A stretch of 64,000 bases of DNA from Branchiostoma floridae. Taxonomy: Eukaryota; Chordata; Leptocardii; Amphioxiformes; Branchiostomatidae. Location: the NCBI RefSeq assembly GCF_000003815.2, contig NC_049987.1, forward strand, positions 21,090,187 to 21,154,186, given 5' to 3'. Numbering within the stretch: the stretch's first letter is position 1; the number at the start of each line of letters is the position of its first letter. A program made the position numbers and the translations under genes. The notes beneath the pieces were generated by a model that saw only the letters and a list, made by a program, of their open reading frames with translations, did not search any database and was not told the DNA's origin. Below are positions 1-11,500 of this stretch, piece by piece.

Positions 1-125
1 GCATTTATGTATGAAACCCAGAACATGGACCAGTGCAGGTTAGGTGCAGGTAGACACCAAAAATACCTGCACAGCTCCAATTTTACCTGCACTAACCTGC
101 ATATGCAGCTGGTATTTCAAGCCCT
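1..125. mobile_element. MITE with GGCTCAAAATACC ends, copy 1
   Basis: Shares ACATGGACCAGTGCAGGT, GTGCAGGTAGACACC and ATACCTGCACAGCTCCAATT with the 44479 copy and ends GGTATTTCAAGCCCT. The left end reaches the window edge. Confidence 0.6.
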
Positions 126-277
126 GCATATGGTCCAGATGGTGGTGAATTTTGGTTCAAAGTACAGGGGTTTGATTCCTGCTGGTCACTAGCTCATTCC
201 CTTAAAAAAGGTTCAACTCATTCAACAATTGAATACTACATGTAATTCTTCGTAAGATTGGAAGACATTCCTGTTAC

Positions 278-3200
278 CTTGACAATCTTCTTCTTGATCT
301 TGACTGGTTTCTTGACCTCCTCTGGCTCCCAGTTCCTGGCCTTCAACTTCTCAAGGTCATCAAACTTCTTGTCAACATCCTCAACCTAAAAACATGGAAC
401 ACTTGTTATAGAGACCACAGAAAAAGTTCTGTTCACTGGACTCTTTTCCATGTTAAACAAAACTAAAATTTACAATAGTACAAGTCTTTTTTAGGTTCAT
501 TGTATATTCCAAAAATCAATTGAAACTTTACAGATTTGACTTGCTCAGATGAGTCTCTTTACACAGCCACTGCTTTATTCCCACCAATGTTTTGCTGACC
601 GTCTGTCACCTGCCTCAGTGCAATTCTGACTGATTCACGTTTGTTGCCTTAAGCCTATCAGAGAAGTCTGCCTGTCGCTGTCAGAAAACTTAAAAATCTT
701 CCACCCAACGTCTATTTGGAGATTACACAGCAGGTAAATTCAGTCCGATCGTCAAGTAAAGATTGTAAGTGACCCGGAAGTAGATCCAAACTGACCTGCA
801 AGTAGACTATGACTGCCCTGGAAGTAGAACCTAACTGACCCCAAAGTACACCATCACTGGACTGCAAGTAGAGGTTGTAATTGACCCAGAAGTACATCCT
901 GACTGACCGGCAAGTACAGGTTGTAACTGACCCGGAAGTAGACAGTGACTGACCTGGAAGTAGACCATGTCCCAGAATCCCTGCAGGTCCTGACAGGTTG
1001 TCTCCTTCTCGCCGGTGTTGAACTCACAGTTGTCCACCAGCCCGGAGAACTGTTTGAACCGCTGGTCCATCAGCAGCTGCGCCTGCCCGATCGTGGTCCG
1101 GATCTGACCTTGGACTAGAGATAATCACAGCAGAACAGTTAAACCCTCATCATCATTCATCCTCCTTCAGTCCTCTAACATCAAGAAACTGTAAGCTGTC
1201 AGTCCTTTAGAAATATAGCTTGATGTCCGGATCTGACCTTGGACCAGCTGCTAATAATCCACATTGTTGTGGGATAAGCAGTACTGGAGATGATGATGAT
1301 GATGATGGACTAAAGATAATCACAGCAGAACAGTCTTCTAACACCACAATAGTGTGCACTGAAACAGAGCTCTTTAGAAATATGCCTGATGTTGCTTCCC
1401 CTTAATATATTTCCAAAGCATATTTTGCATGTGTTGCAGTTTCATTGTGACAGTCACTGCTATCTATGAATACAAGTTACAACCTTGCAAAGTAATTTTG
1501 AAACTTTCCATACAAAAAGAATGCAGAAAAATTTGCAGAGAGAAATGTCTTTACAAATAGCTACTGACATTATTAAAAGAAGTTGACCATATGGTTTGTT
1601 AGTTGGAGTAATTGTTATCATAATGAGAGAAAATTGATTCAGACAACAGAGTCACAAAATCAGACCAACCTTCCTCTGAGAGTCCGTCCTGTGTGACTGT
1701 GTCCTCCCACTTGGTGCACAGCCCTGTCAGGTGTTCTGCCTGGGACACCAGCAGCCGCCGGAAGTACGGCACGTCATGTGCCTCTGCTGTTTAAACAAGT
1801 AAAGCAGTTTTTAGAAACTTCATATATTCACAAGGTTTTATCATGAAGTGTGCTCTTTCTGTAAAATACTGCATCAAGTCAATTAGTTAGTATGAGTGCT
1901 GTAAGTGTAGGAACAAAGACTCTAGATCTTAAAACACAGAAAGCAACAGTTTCAGAAAGCAAAACTGAAAAGGCTTGAAAATTGCTGCAAATATTCTGAT
2001 AGTAATGATGAAAAGAGGAAGAGCAGGTCACATGTGAATGGCAGTCTATGCCCTGTTGTCTGTCTGCTACAGCAAATTTTACAACGTACAAAAAAAAATA
2101 TCCTAGTAGCAGCAGTTTGTGAATTCAGCAGATGTCTGCTCACTGTTACTAGCAGGGACCTCACCTCCATCCTCGGGTCCCTGCACAATGTCATCAGCAG
2201 GCTGGATGAGCTGGTTGGCATCTCCCACAGGCAGAACATCCTCCACAGCTGCCGCATCAGGACCCACCTCAGGGAAGGAGGGAACCACCTGCTCTGGGGC
2301 ATCCACAGATGGACCAGTTTCCTGCACTGCATCCTGGGAAGGTTCCATCTCATGGCTTTGGACAGATGGGTCAGCTGCTGGTGCATCGTGGGATGCTTCC
2401 TGCACTGCATCTTGGGAAGCTTCCATCTGATGGACCTGGACAGCATCTTGAAGAGTCTCGGTAGATGAAACCGCCTCTGAGACATCTTGAGCCTCTTGCA
2501 TTGGTTCCTCGAGTGGGGCTTCAGTCTTCTCAGCATCTTTTGGCTCAGCTTCTGTAAAATGAAAAGTTCAAGGAAAAATTCATCAAACTACAGCAACAGA
2601 CACTCTTGCTAAGGTGTCAAAACTTGTTGTTGGGTATATCCAGAAAAAACAGATCACATACCTTCAGGCAGAACTGGCTCCTCATTGGCTTGCTCCTCCA
2701 CTGCTTGGCTCTCATTGGCTTCCTTCTCTGTTTCCATGGCAATGGGAGCTGGCTCTGGCATGATTGGCTGTTTGCTGGTCGTATCCTTATTGGCCATCTC
2801 TTCTGTTTCCATAGCCACAGGTTCTGGCTCTTCATTGGTCTGGTTTTCACTGGATGCCACCACATTGGTTGGCTGCTCTGTTGCCATGGGGATGGGAGCT
2901 GACTCTTCATTGGCCTGCACATCAGTTGCCTTAGCAACATTTTCTGGGCCTGGCTCTTCATTGGTCTGATTTTCACTGGATGGCACCTCATTGGTTGGCT
3001 GCTCGGTCGCCGTAGTGACGGGAGCTGCCTCGCCCTCCTCAGCTCGGGCCAGTTTGCTGGTTCTCTTGTTTCTGCGGGTGACGGACTTGGGAGTGGAGTG
3101 TCTGGAAAAAAAGAATAGGAATGACATGACTGTATGTTTTTTACAGGTAGTGGGTCTATTCTATTAAAGATAGTTATGATCTATGACTCTTTTGGACTCT

Positions 3201-6200
3201 AAGTCTAAAAATCCTGTTTTGTAAGACAGAGAGTCAATAACAGGAGACTTTCTGTAGACTTGGTTTCTCATATAATACTATGACTTGTTTAAGCCACCCT
3301 TTATACTTTACTATGGTAATACAAAGGGCTCTTGTTCAATTTCATTTTGACAAAATACTGCAAACTCTTACAAAATTAGATAATACCTTTTAACATTTTT
3401 GCATGTAGTTTTAATCAAACATTTTTAGTAAGCAAGATTACCCCTTTCCTTACCTGTTGTTTTTGGACACATAAGGAGAGTTGAGGAAGGATCCGCCAGC
3501 ACCCGACCCCGGGAACAAGAACGCGTCAGCTGACCTCGGGCTCAGGGGGGTGAAGGAGAAGGAAGGCAGGTGGCTCGGAGCGTGGAAGGAGAAATCAGTG
3601 GGGGCAAACGAGGGTCCAGGGTTCGATTCCTGGGGACAAAAATAAGTAAATGTAGCACTGTTATCCTGTATTAACTCAAAGAGCATCTCAATCCACTTCC
3701 CTATTATTCTCTCATGGTCGTAGCAAAACATGGAGTGTTCAACTTAAAGTGATGTAAACTATGTCATAATGTAAACTGTACATGTAAAGTAAAACTCTAT
3801 CTCTGTTATATAAAGTTTGATCCTTGCCTCTTCCGATCCCTCATGTCCTCAAAGAAAAGCCGCCTGCATGCTGATTTGAGCTTTCATTAATAAAGTAAGG
3901 TTCAAACAAACAAAAAGTACTATGTGTATAGTATGATACTATGTCTATGTACAGTACTTATGATGCAATTTATCACCGTAGCTAGAAATATCATCCTCCT
4001 AACGCCCGGTCCCCAACGGCATTAGCCTATGGGGCCCTGCTATCTCATGCCCTATCAGTGGATCAGTGGTTATTATGATGAAGGCCGCTGGGAAGCTATC
4101 AGCCAATCATGTTACGTCTTACACAGCACCATCCTCCTACGCCCGATTCCCCAACGGCTGACTGCCCATATAAGGGCAAGCTCATTAATATTTATAAGAA
4201 GGGCGGTCCCTAACTGGTCTGAGTGCACAAGATAGCAGAGGTAAACACAGTCGAGTTTTGTTCTTTTGAGCTGGTATTAGATACCTGTATCTGTATCTAT
4301 ATAGCCGGTATAACCGCCATTCGGCGTAACACACCAGCTTCGCAGGCACGCGGCGCGGCAGCAGCTGGTTATATTACACTGAACATCTAACTGCAAGCGT
4401 TCTTTGAAACTATCCAGAGAAGATGCCCCTACAGTACTGTACTTGGTGATAACAAATTCCAATCTACGATAGTTCTGGGAAAATATGAATTTTTGAACAC
4501 ATCAATCCTAGCTTGGAAACTCTGGTACTTGAAGTCATGGCTGTTTCTTGTTCTTTTTTGACACGACTGTGGTCCCTCTGTGTTGGAGAATGAGAAATAT
4601 TAGCTTTTCTGCAACTGTGCAGTTGACATGTGAAATTCATGCAACAGATATAAAAAAAAAAAAAACTGACCTGTGGTTCTCCCCTCTGATTGGACACTGT
4701 GTTGACCTTGCTGAGGCTGAAGTCAAAGTTCACAGGTTGAAGGTCATCGTCGAGGCCGTCGTCAACGGTCTTGTGGTCAGCAGCAGGCTTGTTTGGAACT
4801 GCAGCCTCGCTCTTGGCCCGTGCGCGTGTGACCCTCGTCGGCTCGGCCTGCTTAGCAGAGGCAGCACGCTTCTTCACTGGCGCTGGTTTGGGCTCTGCGA
4901 GGTCACAGGTCAGAAGAGAGTATTTATAAGCGTTTTCTTTACAACATAAACTGGTAGCAGGTATTGCACCAAGCATAAGCAAAATTTAGTAGACATTTTC
5001 TAAGCTTTACATAGATGTAATTGTCCAATCAGCAGCTTGAAATGCTGTGGATAAAGCAACTCTTTCTAGCCCTGTCAGAAGACTCAGATGAGCTTTGTCT
5101 TAATATTCTCAAATGTTTGCAGTGGTTGTATTGATGCAGTGATCCTTTACCACAAAAATCATGACACAGTGACTACATTTGATTCTACTGTACTACAGAA
5201 TTGTTTCAACAGCAAACTTAAAGCATTGCAAATTCCTTCTTTCCATTTCCATTTCCAAAATGCCCAGCAAAGACAAATGAATTCACAGCACATGTGTATT
5301 TCACAATACTGACTGGCTGCGAGGAATTCAACTTCAGAACAATGTCTCACCAGTCTCCTTGGTGCTGGTGGCTCTCTTCCTGGTCTGGCGCGCTGGCACC
5401 TCCTTCTTACTCACCGCCGTGCCGCTCGGAACACGCTGCCGCGTCGTCCGCTTGGGCGGCTCTGCTGCTGCCTTCTGATTGGCCGAGGCAGCTCGCGACC
5501 TGGTGACCCTTCCGACCGGTGCGTCGGGCTTGGGTTTTGCGTCTGTCCGGGCGGCAAGTCTGGCCGACGCCCTCATGGGGCCAACAGGCTGCTGGGAAGG
5601 GAATGTCAATGATCAATACTTTACGGCTAAATGATTTTGGATTTTGAACTTCATGCCAAAAATTGTATCCATCATCATCAGCAGCCATTTGTACCTCTGT
5701 GCTTTCATATGTTTATAATATTATATATTTTTCTAAATCCTTGTGAGGGGGCCCGGCCCGGGCTAAAGGATATCGCAATAATGGACACAAAAAAGAAACA
5801 AGGAAAAAAAGGAAAGAGAAGGGATGGCTGCAAGGATCTCATTTAAAGAATAGAACAGTGGTGCTCCGCAATCTACATGTGTAGCCTGAGTACCATCCTC
5901 CGTAGTGACCGCTGCATTAGTAAGCAAAAGTAGTGAGCCAGCAGTCTCTATGGAGGATGGTACTCAGGCAATCCCGAATCATCATTCATCACACTTATTT
6001 TCAAAAATAGAATTTTTCTAACTGTGGAATATTTCTTTCACTTTAACTTGGAAAAAAAATATTCCTATCCCACTCTATATAGCCAACTACTAGTAAAAGT
6101 TGTCAAGCAGCAGGCGGTACCTTAGGTTTTGTTTTCTTGTTGTCCTCCTCAGCAGCAGACCAGGTTGGAGTGGGGTCGTACTTGACGTGGCAGACCTTGA

Positions 6201-6984
6201 AGGTCCTGTTCTTGGCCTTCTCTCGAGCTGCCAGCTTCTGCTTTAGCTCCTTCTCCTGCTTCCACTTGAGCAGCATCTCCCGACGATCGGGCTTCACCGC
6301 GCCGGGCTTCGGCAGGGCCGCTACTGGGGCTAACAGTTAAACGTCAAGACATGAGCAAAATTATTTCAAGTAAAATATCTGTCATACAACTTGATAGAGT
6401 CAGATGTTTTGGATAGCTTCCACTATCTTTCCTATGTGACTGAGAAAGGCAGAGTAACTGTTTTGTCACATGACAGCAACTGAGAGAAAAAAGATGACTG
6501 AAAAGGACAACTGTTTATATTATAACTTGATGTTTAAACAAAGACACTAGACAACGCAACTGTTGAAATACTTTTCTGTTACTTACTAGTGTTAGACTCA
6601 TGGCAGGTTTCTATGCATCATAATTCTATGATAATTCTGGTCACGACAAAATCTGTAAAAACTTTCAGTCAACATCATAACCTTTTTGATCTGTGTCACA
6701 AAACTCCGTGCTATTGTTTTACTACTCCAACCCTTTTCAGGTCCACCCCTAAAGGTCCACATGGACTATTCCTTACCCTGTTCCTGATGGTCCTGTGACA
6801 CGTTCAGGTCCACCTCCTTCAGGGGTGACATGTCATCGATCTTCCTCCTCCCCATCAGCTGCTGGTCGCGAATGTTCCGCTGGTCGATGGAGCGTCGGTG
6901 CGCCCTCAAGGCACGCTTGTCAATACCGCCATCTTTCTGCTTCTTGTAAGCGCCCGCGTGGTTTGTAATTCTGGACCGTTCCAT
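278..6984 (-). CDS. DLGAP5: DLGAP5 / HURP (hepatoma up-regulated protein), 3' end off the left edge
   Basis: Mitotic spindle protein; in vertebrates HURP binds and stabilises kinetochore microtubules near chromosomes. Coding exons in gene order: 6777-6984, 6121-6329, 5351-5588, 4671-4894, 3454-3629, 2662-3101, 2165-2551, 1670-1786, 954-1114 and 278-385. All ten have GT donors and AG acceptors, and the frame is kept throughout (about 756 residues visible; human HURP is about 846). Recognition rests on three blocks: KPDRREMLLKWKQEKELKQK near the N-terminus; the TPLSPRSADAFLFP segment; and the GKAP block with RFKQFSGLVDNCEF, KETTCQDLQGFWDMVYFQ and VEDVDKKFDDLEKL, nearly matching human HURP. The start ATG at 6982-6984 opens the first coding exon after a 5' UTR exon. 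Exons 2662-3101 and 2165-2551 encode low-complexity internal repeats. The basic, Ser/Thr-rich N-terminal half fits microtubule binding. The last exon(s) lie left of position 1. Confidence 0.93.
580..630 (-). repeat. Degraded Penelope-type pseudo-LTR fragment
   Basis: The reverse strand resembles the ribozyme-bearing repeat at 8957-8989: GCACTGAGGC followed by AGGTGACAGACGGTCAGC. It is a worn copy of the same terminal repeat, lying in a DLGAP5 intron. Confidence 0.45.
735..975. repeat. 22-24 bp minisatellite built from a DLGAP5 splice donor
   Basis: About nine tandem units of 22-24 bases. On the minus strand each reads approximately TCTACTTCCRGGTCAGT plus a short spacer. The rightmost unit is the true exon end (VYFQ) and its GTCAGT donor at 952-953. 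The others lie in the following intron. Confidence 0.85.
1096..1343. repeat. Duplicated DLGAP5 splice acceptor
   Basis: The first bases of exon 954-1114 plus its upstream intron (1096-1139) are copied at 1228-1254 and 1306-1343. The copy is split by an insertion holding a (GAT)n run; the second part keeps CTTTAG before TCC. Confidence 0.75.
4350..4565 (+). repeat. Dispersed repeat, copy 1
   Basis: Shares several blocks in the same order with 32130-32345: GCAGCAGCTGGTTAT, GAAGATGCCC, TACAGTACT, ACGATAGTTCT and AACTCTGGTACTTGAAG. No coding potential or clear inverted ends; class unknown. Confidence 0.6.
5884..5969. repeat. Short hairpin repeat
   Basis: GCCTGAGTACCATCCTCC at one end is the exact reverse complement of the other end (GGAGGATGGTACTCAGGC). 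The 86-base structure looks like a minimal MITE in a DLGAP5 intron. Related half-copies occur near 14070-14155. Confidence 0.6.
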
Positions 6985-7952
6985 TCTCACTAGAAAGATG
7001 GGAGAGTCATTATTATTTCATAATACTATAATTATGTATTTTTTCGAGGTAAGCTAATTTTTGGTGTTGTAAGACAGTGGAAAATCTTCAAATTTCAATA
7101 TGCATTTTTCCGTATTTTTTTCATCATATGATATTGAATGTAGCTCAACAGCTTCAAGCAAAGGTTTGGGAGAGTCATTATCATTTCATACAGTATGTAT
7201 TTTTCCGTATTATTCATCACATAATGATGACAATCAAATTGTAGCTCAACAGCTTCAAAGGTTTGTGCCAGCATCTGGTTATATAAATATTATAATCTTA
7301 CAGCGGAAATTGTCACACATAAACCGTTCAGAATAATCCCCAAGCAGATTATACGGTAGCATAAGATCATAAGTATCAAAAGCTGGCAGGGGAGTGAAGC
7401 CGGCTGAGTGTGTTTCACTACTGGGCAAATGGACACCTATTTGCTGTCTACACTCCTTGGCCAGCTTTGAATGTTTGATACTATCTTATTCTTATGTCAT
7501 TGTAGGATCTGCTTGGAGATTAGTTCAGAAGAAACTGGACAACTTCCTAAGCTAAGCTATGCTCATCATGCCTTATTTCATCTATTTAGTAATTTACAGG
7601 GAAGTGTTACAGACATATTTGAGGCTGGTGATTTCAACACCACTGTAATAAATATTTATCTATTTCAGTCCAACTCCAAGGTCCTTGATCAGTCTCATTG
7701 AGTCACTCACTACTGGGTGAGTTTTCAAAAATTGCGTGTTTTCAAATTATGTAAATCACGCTATCATGGAGTCTTTGCTTTTACTGTTGTGTGTAACTTC
7801 GAGTAGTCAACTCAGAAAAAACTTGGCTAATTGTCGGAATGGCAAGTGGCAAGGAAAACTAAACGTCAAGCCAGGACACAACTGATCACAAACACGTCAT
7901 GGTACGGCTTTCAAAATAATCATGGCAGACTGAATTACACCACACCACTCAC

Positions 7953-8150
7953 CGTTTCTTCTCTTCGTTTCCGCTCAAAAATCAGCTTGGTATCCAAACC
8001 TTGACCTTAACCAGAAGTCTTGGACGCCCAGTCTACAACAGTATCCCTGAAAATCCCTAAAGTATGGAAACAATCTTAAAATTCTGAGCGCATGAAGTCT
8101 TCTACGACCTCCTTGGCTTTTTAGTGGTGAAACTGAAAATTTAAATCTCG
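7953..8150 (-). other. DLGAP5: DLGAP5 non-coding first exon (5' UTR), 5' end approximate
   Basis: The first coding exon begins at an acceptor (AG just beyond 6990), six bases before the ATG, so a separate leader exon is required. The only strong donor upstream on the minus strand is at 7951-7952 (AAACG|GTGAGT). The exon therefore ends at 7953, leaving a leader intron of about 960 bases. The transcription start is not visible; I place it below the CCAAT/CHR/NRF1 cluster at 8156-8191. Confidence 0.55.
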
Positions 8151-8155
8151 CAATG

Positions 8156-8191
8156 TTTGAATCTGATTGGTCGAGACAACAGCGCATGCGC
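8156..8191. promoter_or_regulatory. Divergent promoter core: CHR, CCAAT box and NRF1 palindrome
   Basis: Three motifs lie within 36 bases between DLGAP5 and PRDX4: TTTGAA at 8156-8161 (CHR element), an inverted CCAAT box CTGATTGGTC at 8164-8173, and GCGCATGCGC at 8182-8191, a perfect NRF1 palindrome. CCAAT plus CHR is the known arrangement of G2/M genes controlled by NF-Y and the MuvB complexes, and vertebrate DLGAP5 is a G2/M gene. Read toward DLGAP5 the order NRF1-CCAAT-CHR is sensible. NRF1 can act in both directions and may also serve PRDX4. Motif presence is seen; function is inferred. Confidence 0.5.
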
Positions 8192-8585
8192 ATTGTTAAC
8201 TTTTTAGAAGCGCCGACTAGTGGTCACTATTGAAAGCACACCCTATGTGCCATGGATCAAAAGCGACTCCTAGCAGTTCAAATCAGTACAGCAAGTAAAT
8301 GTTCACAGTGTACTGCAATAATTCAAAATGGCCGCTAGAGGTCACTTCATAATATGAGACAGCATCCAAACATAAGGTTAAATCGTGATAATTCTACAAG
8401 CCTTTAAGTAATTTCCATTACGTGTATTATACATTTTCATTTACGTTATAATAAAATGTTTTGGTTTTCATATAAATCTATTCTAGTTTGTGTCAAAGAT
8501 ACTTTGTTTTAGCACATATATGATCATACTAAAGCGTGTTCATGCTTTCAAGCCACGTATCCCACGCTTGCAAAGGAAGAAGAAC

Positions 8586-11500
8586 ATGGCAGGTCTGCAA
8601 AGGTTTGTTCTGTCGGTGGCGCTTGTTCTGACGGCCTGCTGGGCTGCCGAGGACCAGAAGGATGAGATCTGCTTCCAGCAGCCACAGAGGGGCACGCTGT
8701 ACCCGGGCATGCAGTGGCCAGGATCCACCGAGCACGCGCTCACAGGCAGCAAGGCACAGAGTGAGTCAAACCAACACGTCTGTTAGTGTTACCTGCACAA
8801 CACGCCATGCCACCAGAACAATATTTTCTCGGACAATAAAAGAGGAAAGCAAAAATCAACAAATCTTGACCAGTGACATCCGTAAATAGTTTCATCAGGT
8901 TGGTAGATCATTCGAACAGTCTTCTTCGTTTCACAACCACTTTTTATTCTTCTGCAGACGTTTCGGTGACTGTCTGTCACCTTCATCAGTGCAAAATGAA
9001 ATATACTAACGTTACTCGGTGCGATATGACCTATACAGTGCAAATCGAACTAAACCTATTGTGACGTAATTACTTGACATGGAATGTTCTCGAACGTGAT
9101 ACGTTAACCATCCTTGCCACTTTGTGACGTAGTGGCAAGGATGCGGTCCCAAACATGGCTAAGTTTATACCCCCCTTCGTCTCTATTCATTACTGCTGTA
9201 GACTTTCTGATCCAGATGGCTTCCTTTACCCAACGTGTGTATTTGTTGTCCTCTCTGTCAATAACCTTAGCCCCCTCCCAATCTATTACACATTTATTTC
9301 TTGCAATGTGGTCTGTCACCGCTGACTTGTTTTCTTCTTTCTCTGCTGTCACAAAGTGGCAAGGATGGTTAACGTATCACGTTCGAGAACATTCCATGTC
9401 AAGTAATTACGTCACAATAGGTTTAGTTCGATTTGCACTGTATAGGTCATATCGCACCGAGTAACGTTAGTATATTTCATTTTGCACTGATGAAGGTGAC
9501 AGACAGTCACCGAAACGTCTGCAGAAGAATAAAAAGTGGTTGTGAAACGAAGAAGACTGTTCGATTGACCAGTGACAGCTTGAAGTCTCTGATTGCCTAA
9601 GTTATTCTGGACATTTCTTGAAGACAATGCAAAGATTACGACTGTTTTCTTTGACGTGGTCAGATGATTTTTAGGCCACGTTAACTCATGAAATTAAATT
9701 ACTTCCAAAGGCCAAACAAAATACTAGTATGTAGATGTACTGGTATAGGCAGAGCTGTGAATTATACGTCTTGGAGCAAAAAAAATTGCAATTATTCTGA
9801 TATTAATAACAGTAGAAACGCAACGCCCCCTTCAAATGAAGCAGAAAGGCCCCTCCCCCTTTTCCAGGTGTGAAAATACCAGAGACCAGCAGGTGGTCAC
9901 ACTTTTCTCTGCCATAGTTTATTTTGCCAGGTCCTTGTTTAGGCACTTGTACCCTGAGGTGCAATGTTACCCGACACTCGTTTGTGCCACGTCCTCAGAA
10001 ACAGCCAACATCTTGCTACGCCCGAGCTCACCTGAAACCTTAAGCACCATTGTTGACATGTGATCTCCATTGCTGTGCAAAAGACGCCAACCTACGGGAA
10101 ACATTTTATGCAATTTTCTTTTTCTATTTTGAGTGTGGATGGATTGCATGATAGTTTTCGCCTATACTTTTTTTGCTTTAGAAAAACATGAGTATCGAGT
10201 CCTGTTGATAATATATCTCTATTAGATGTAGGTTTACAGCATGCAATTCCGAGCAGTTATTAATTATTCATAGCTTTAGGCCCCCAAACTTCCTTCTTCA
10301 GACTTATTAACATGTATATTACCTACACAACAACAGAAGCTTCATGTTTGTTTTCTTTTTTATCCTTCCGTCTGGCCCACATGTATCTGTGCTTAGGTGC
10401 GTCAAAAATAAGAGGTATATTTTGTCCTTTTTTTTTCAATAATATTTAGGTCTAATACAGTCATAAATATGGTAAGCTAGAGATGGTTTTGAGATGGTTG
10501 TCCAATAGCCCAATTCAAAAATACATATCCAGTGGTGTCCTTTATATTCTATCTATTGATCATTTGGTGAATCAGTTACCCATTTTACTATTTTTCACTA
10601 TTTTGCAATCACCCAGAATTGCCAGGTACATTGTATAGACGAATACAACCACAGTCTAGCCACCGGTATTGCCATGTACAATACCTTTTGTGTTGCTTTT
10701 TCTGCATGCAATATTGTTTTCATTAAATTTCCAGTTAAGCATATTTTTTTTTATAATCTGAGAACCAACATATTGAATTGACATGGCCTGTGGTTGATAT
10801 GTTTATATGAATGTCTTATATTTATGTTTTCAAAAGTTGCCTCTTTATTTCCCAGTCTCCAAGCCTGCCCCAGACTTCCAAGGCACGGCAGTGGTGAACG
10901 GGAAGTTTGAGGAGATCAAGCTGTCAGACTACAAGGGGAAATACCTCGTCTTCTTCTTCTACCCTCTTGACTTGTGAGTACAGCATAGGTTAGCCTGACT
11001 AAAATTGTGCTCCTAGCGACCGGCCTTACAGTTGCCACCTCTTCGGGAGGGGTTATTAACCCTAGCCAGCAAGAGATTGTGTAAACACAGGCTACGCCAT
11101 GGGTGTGATTAGATTTTGTGATGTTGTGGTCACAAGTACATCTACAGCTCCATCTCTAAAACTTTCACTGGTATGTTGTTTTGTTAGGACTTTTGAGAGG
11201 CCCTAAGCTGTCTTCATATTGTAACTAACAGAGTCATTGATTTTACACTGTATCGTCTCAAGCCTGGTTCGAGCGGGAGCTCGGCCAAACAAACAAACAA
11301 ACAAACAACATCTCAATAGACAATACTCATGTATTCAAGAAATTAAATTTTCTTGCCTTCAGACTGAGATAGAATTTTGTTGCCCTCTGCAGCACGTTTG
11401 TGTGCCTGACTGAGTTTAGATTTTTGTTGTCCTCTGCAGCACCTTTGTGTGCCCGACTGAGATTATCGCCTTCAACGAGCGCGTGGAAGAGTTCCGCAAG

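Larger units (their letters stand above)
8866..9577 (-). mobile_element. Penelope-like element copy with inverted terminal repeats
   Basis: A short fossil of a Penelope-like retroelement in PRDX4 intron 1. The 13-base target duplication TTGACCAGTGACA flanks it (8866-8878 and 9565-9577), giving an element of 8879-9564. Two arms of about 210 bases, 8912-9123 and 9354-9566, are near-perfect inverted repeats. Between them a minus-strand coding fragment reads [20 protein letters not shown] and [13 protein letters not shown], typical of the C-terminal region of Penelope-like proteins. It is strongly 5'-truncated. The near identity of the arms suggests recent insertion. An extra tail of about 33 bases beyond one arm fits the family. 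Confidence 0.7.

Noticed and set aside
2034-2536. Long open frames on both strands over the DLGAP5 exon 2165-2551
   Set aside because: They are shadows of the coding exon, kept open by its repetitive composition; the spliced minus frame with splice sites and phase is the real one.
8490-8585. N-terminal extension of PRDX4 from upstream in-frame starts
   Set aside because: It would place 22 or more charged residues before the signal peptide; the ATG at 8586 gives a normal secretory start.
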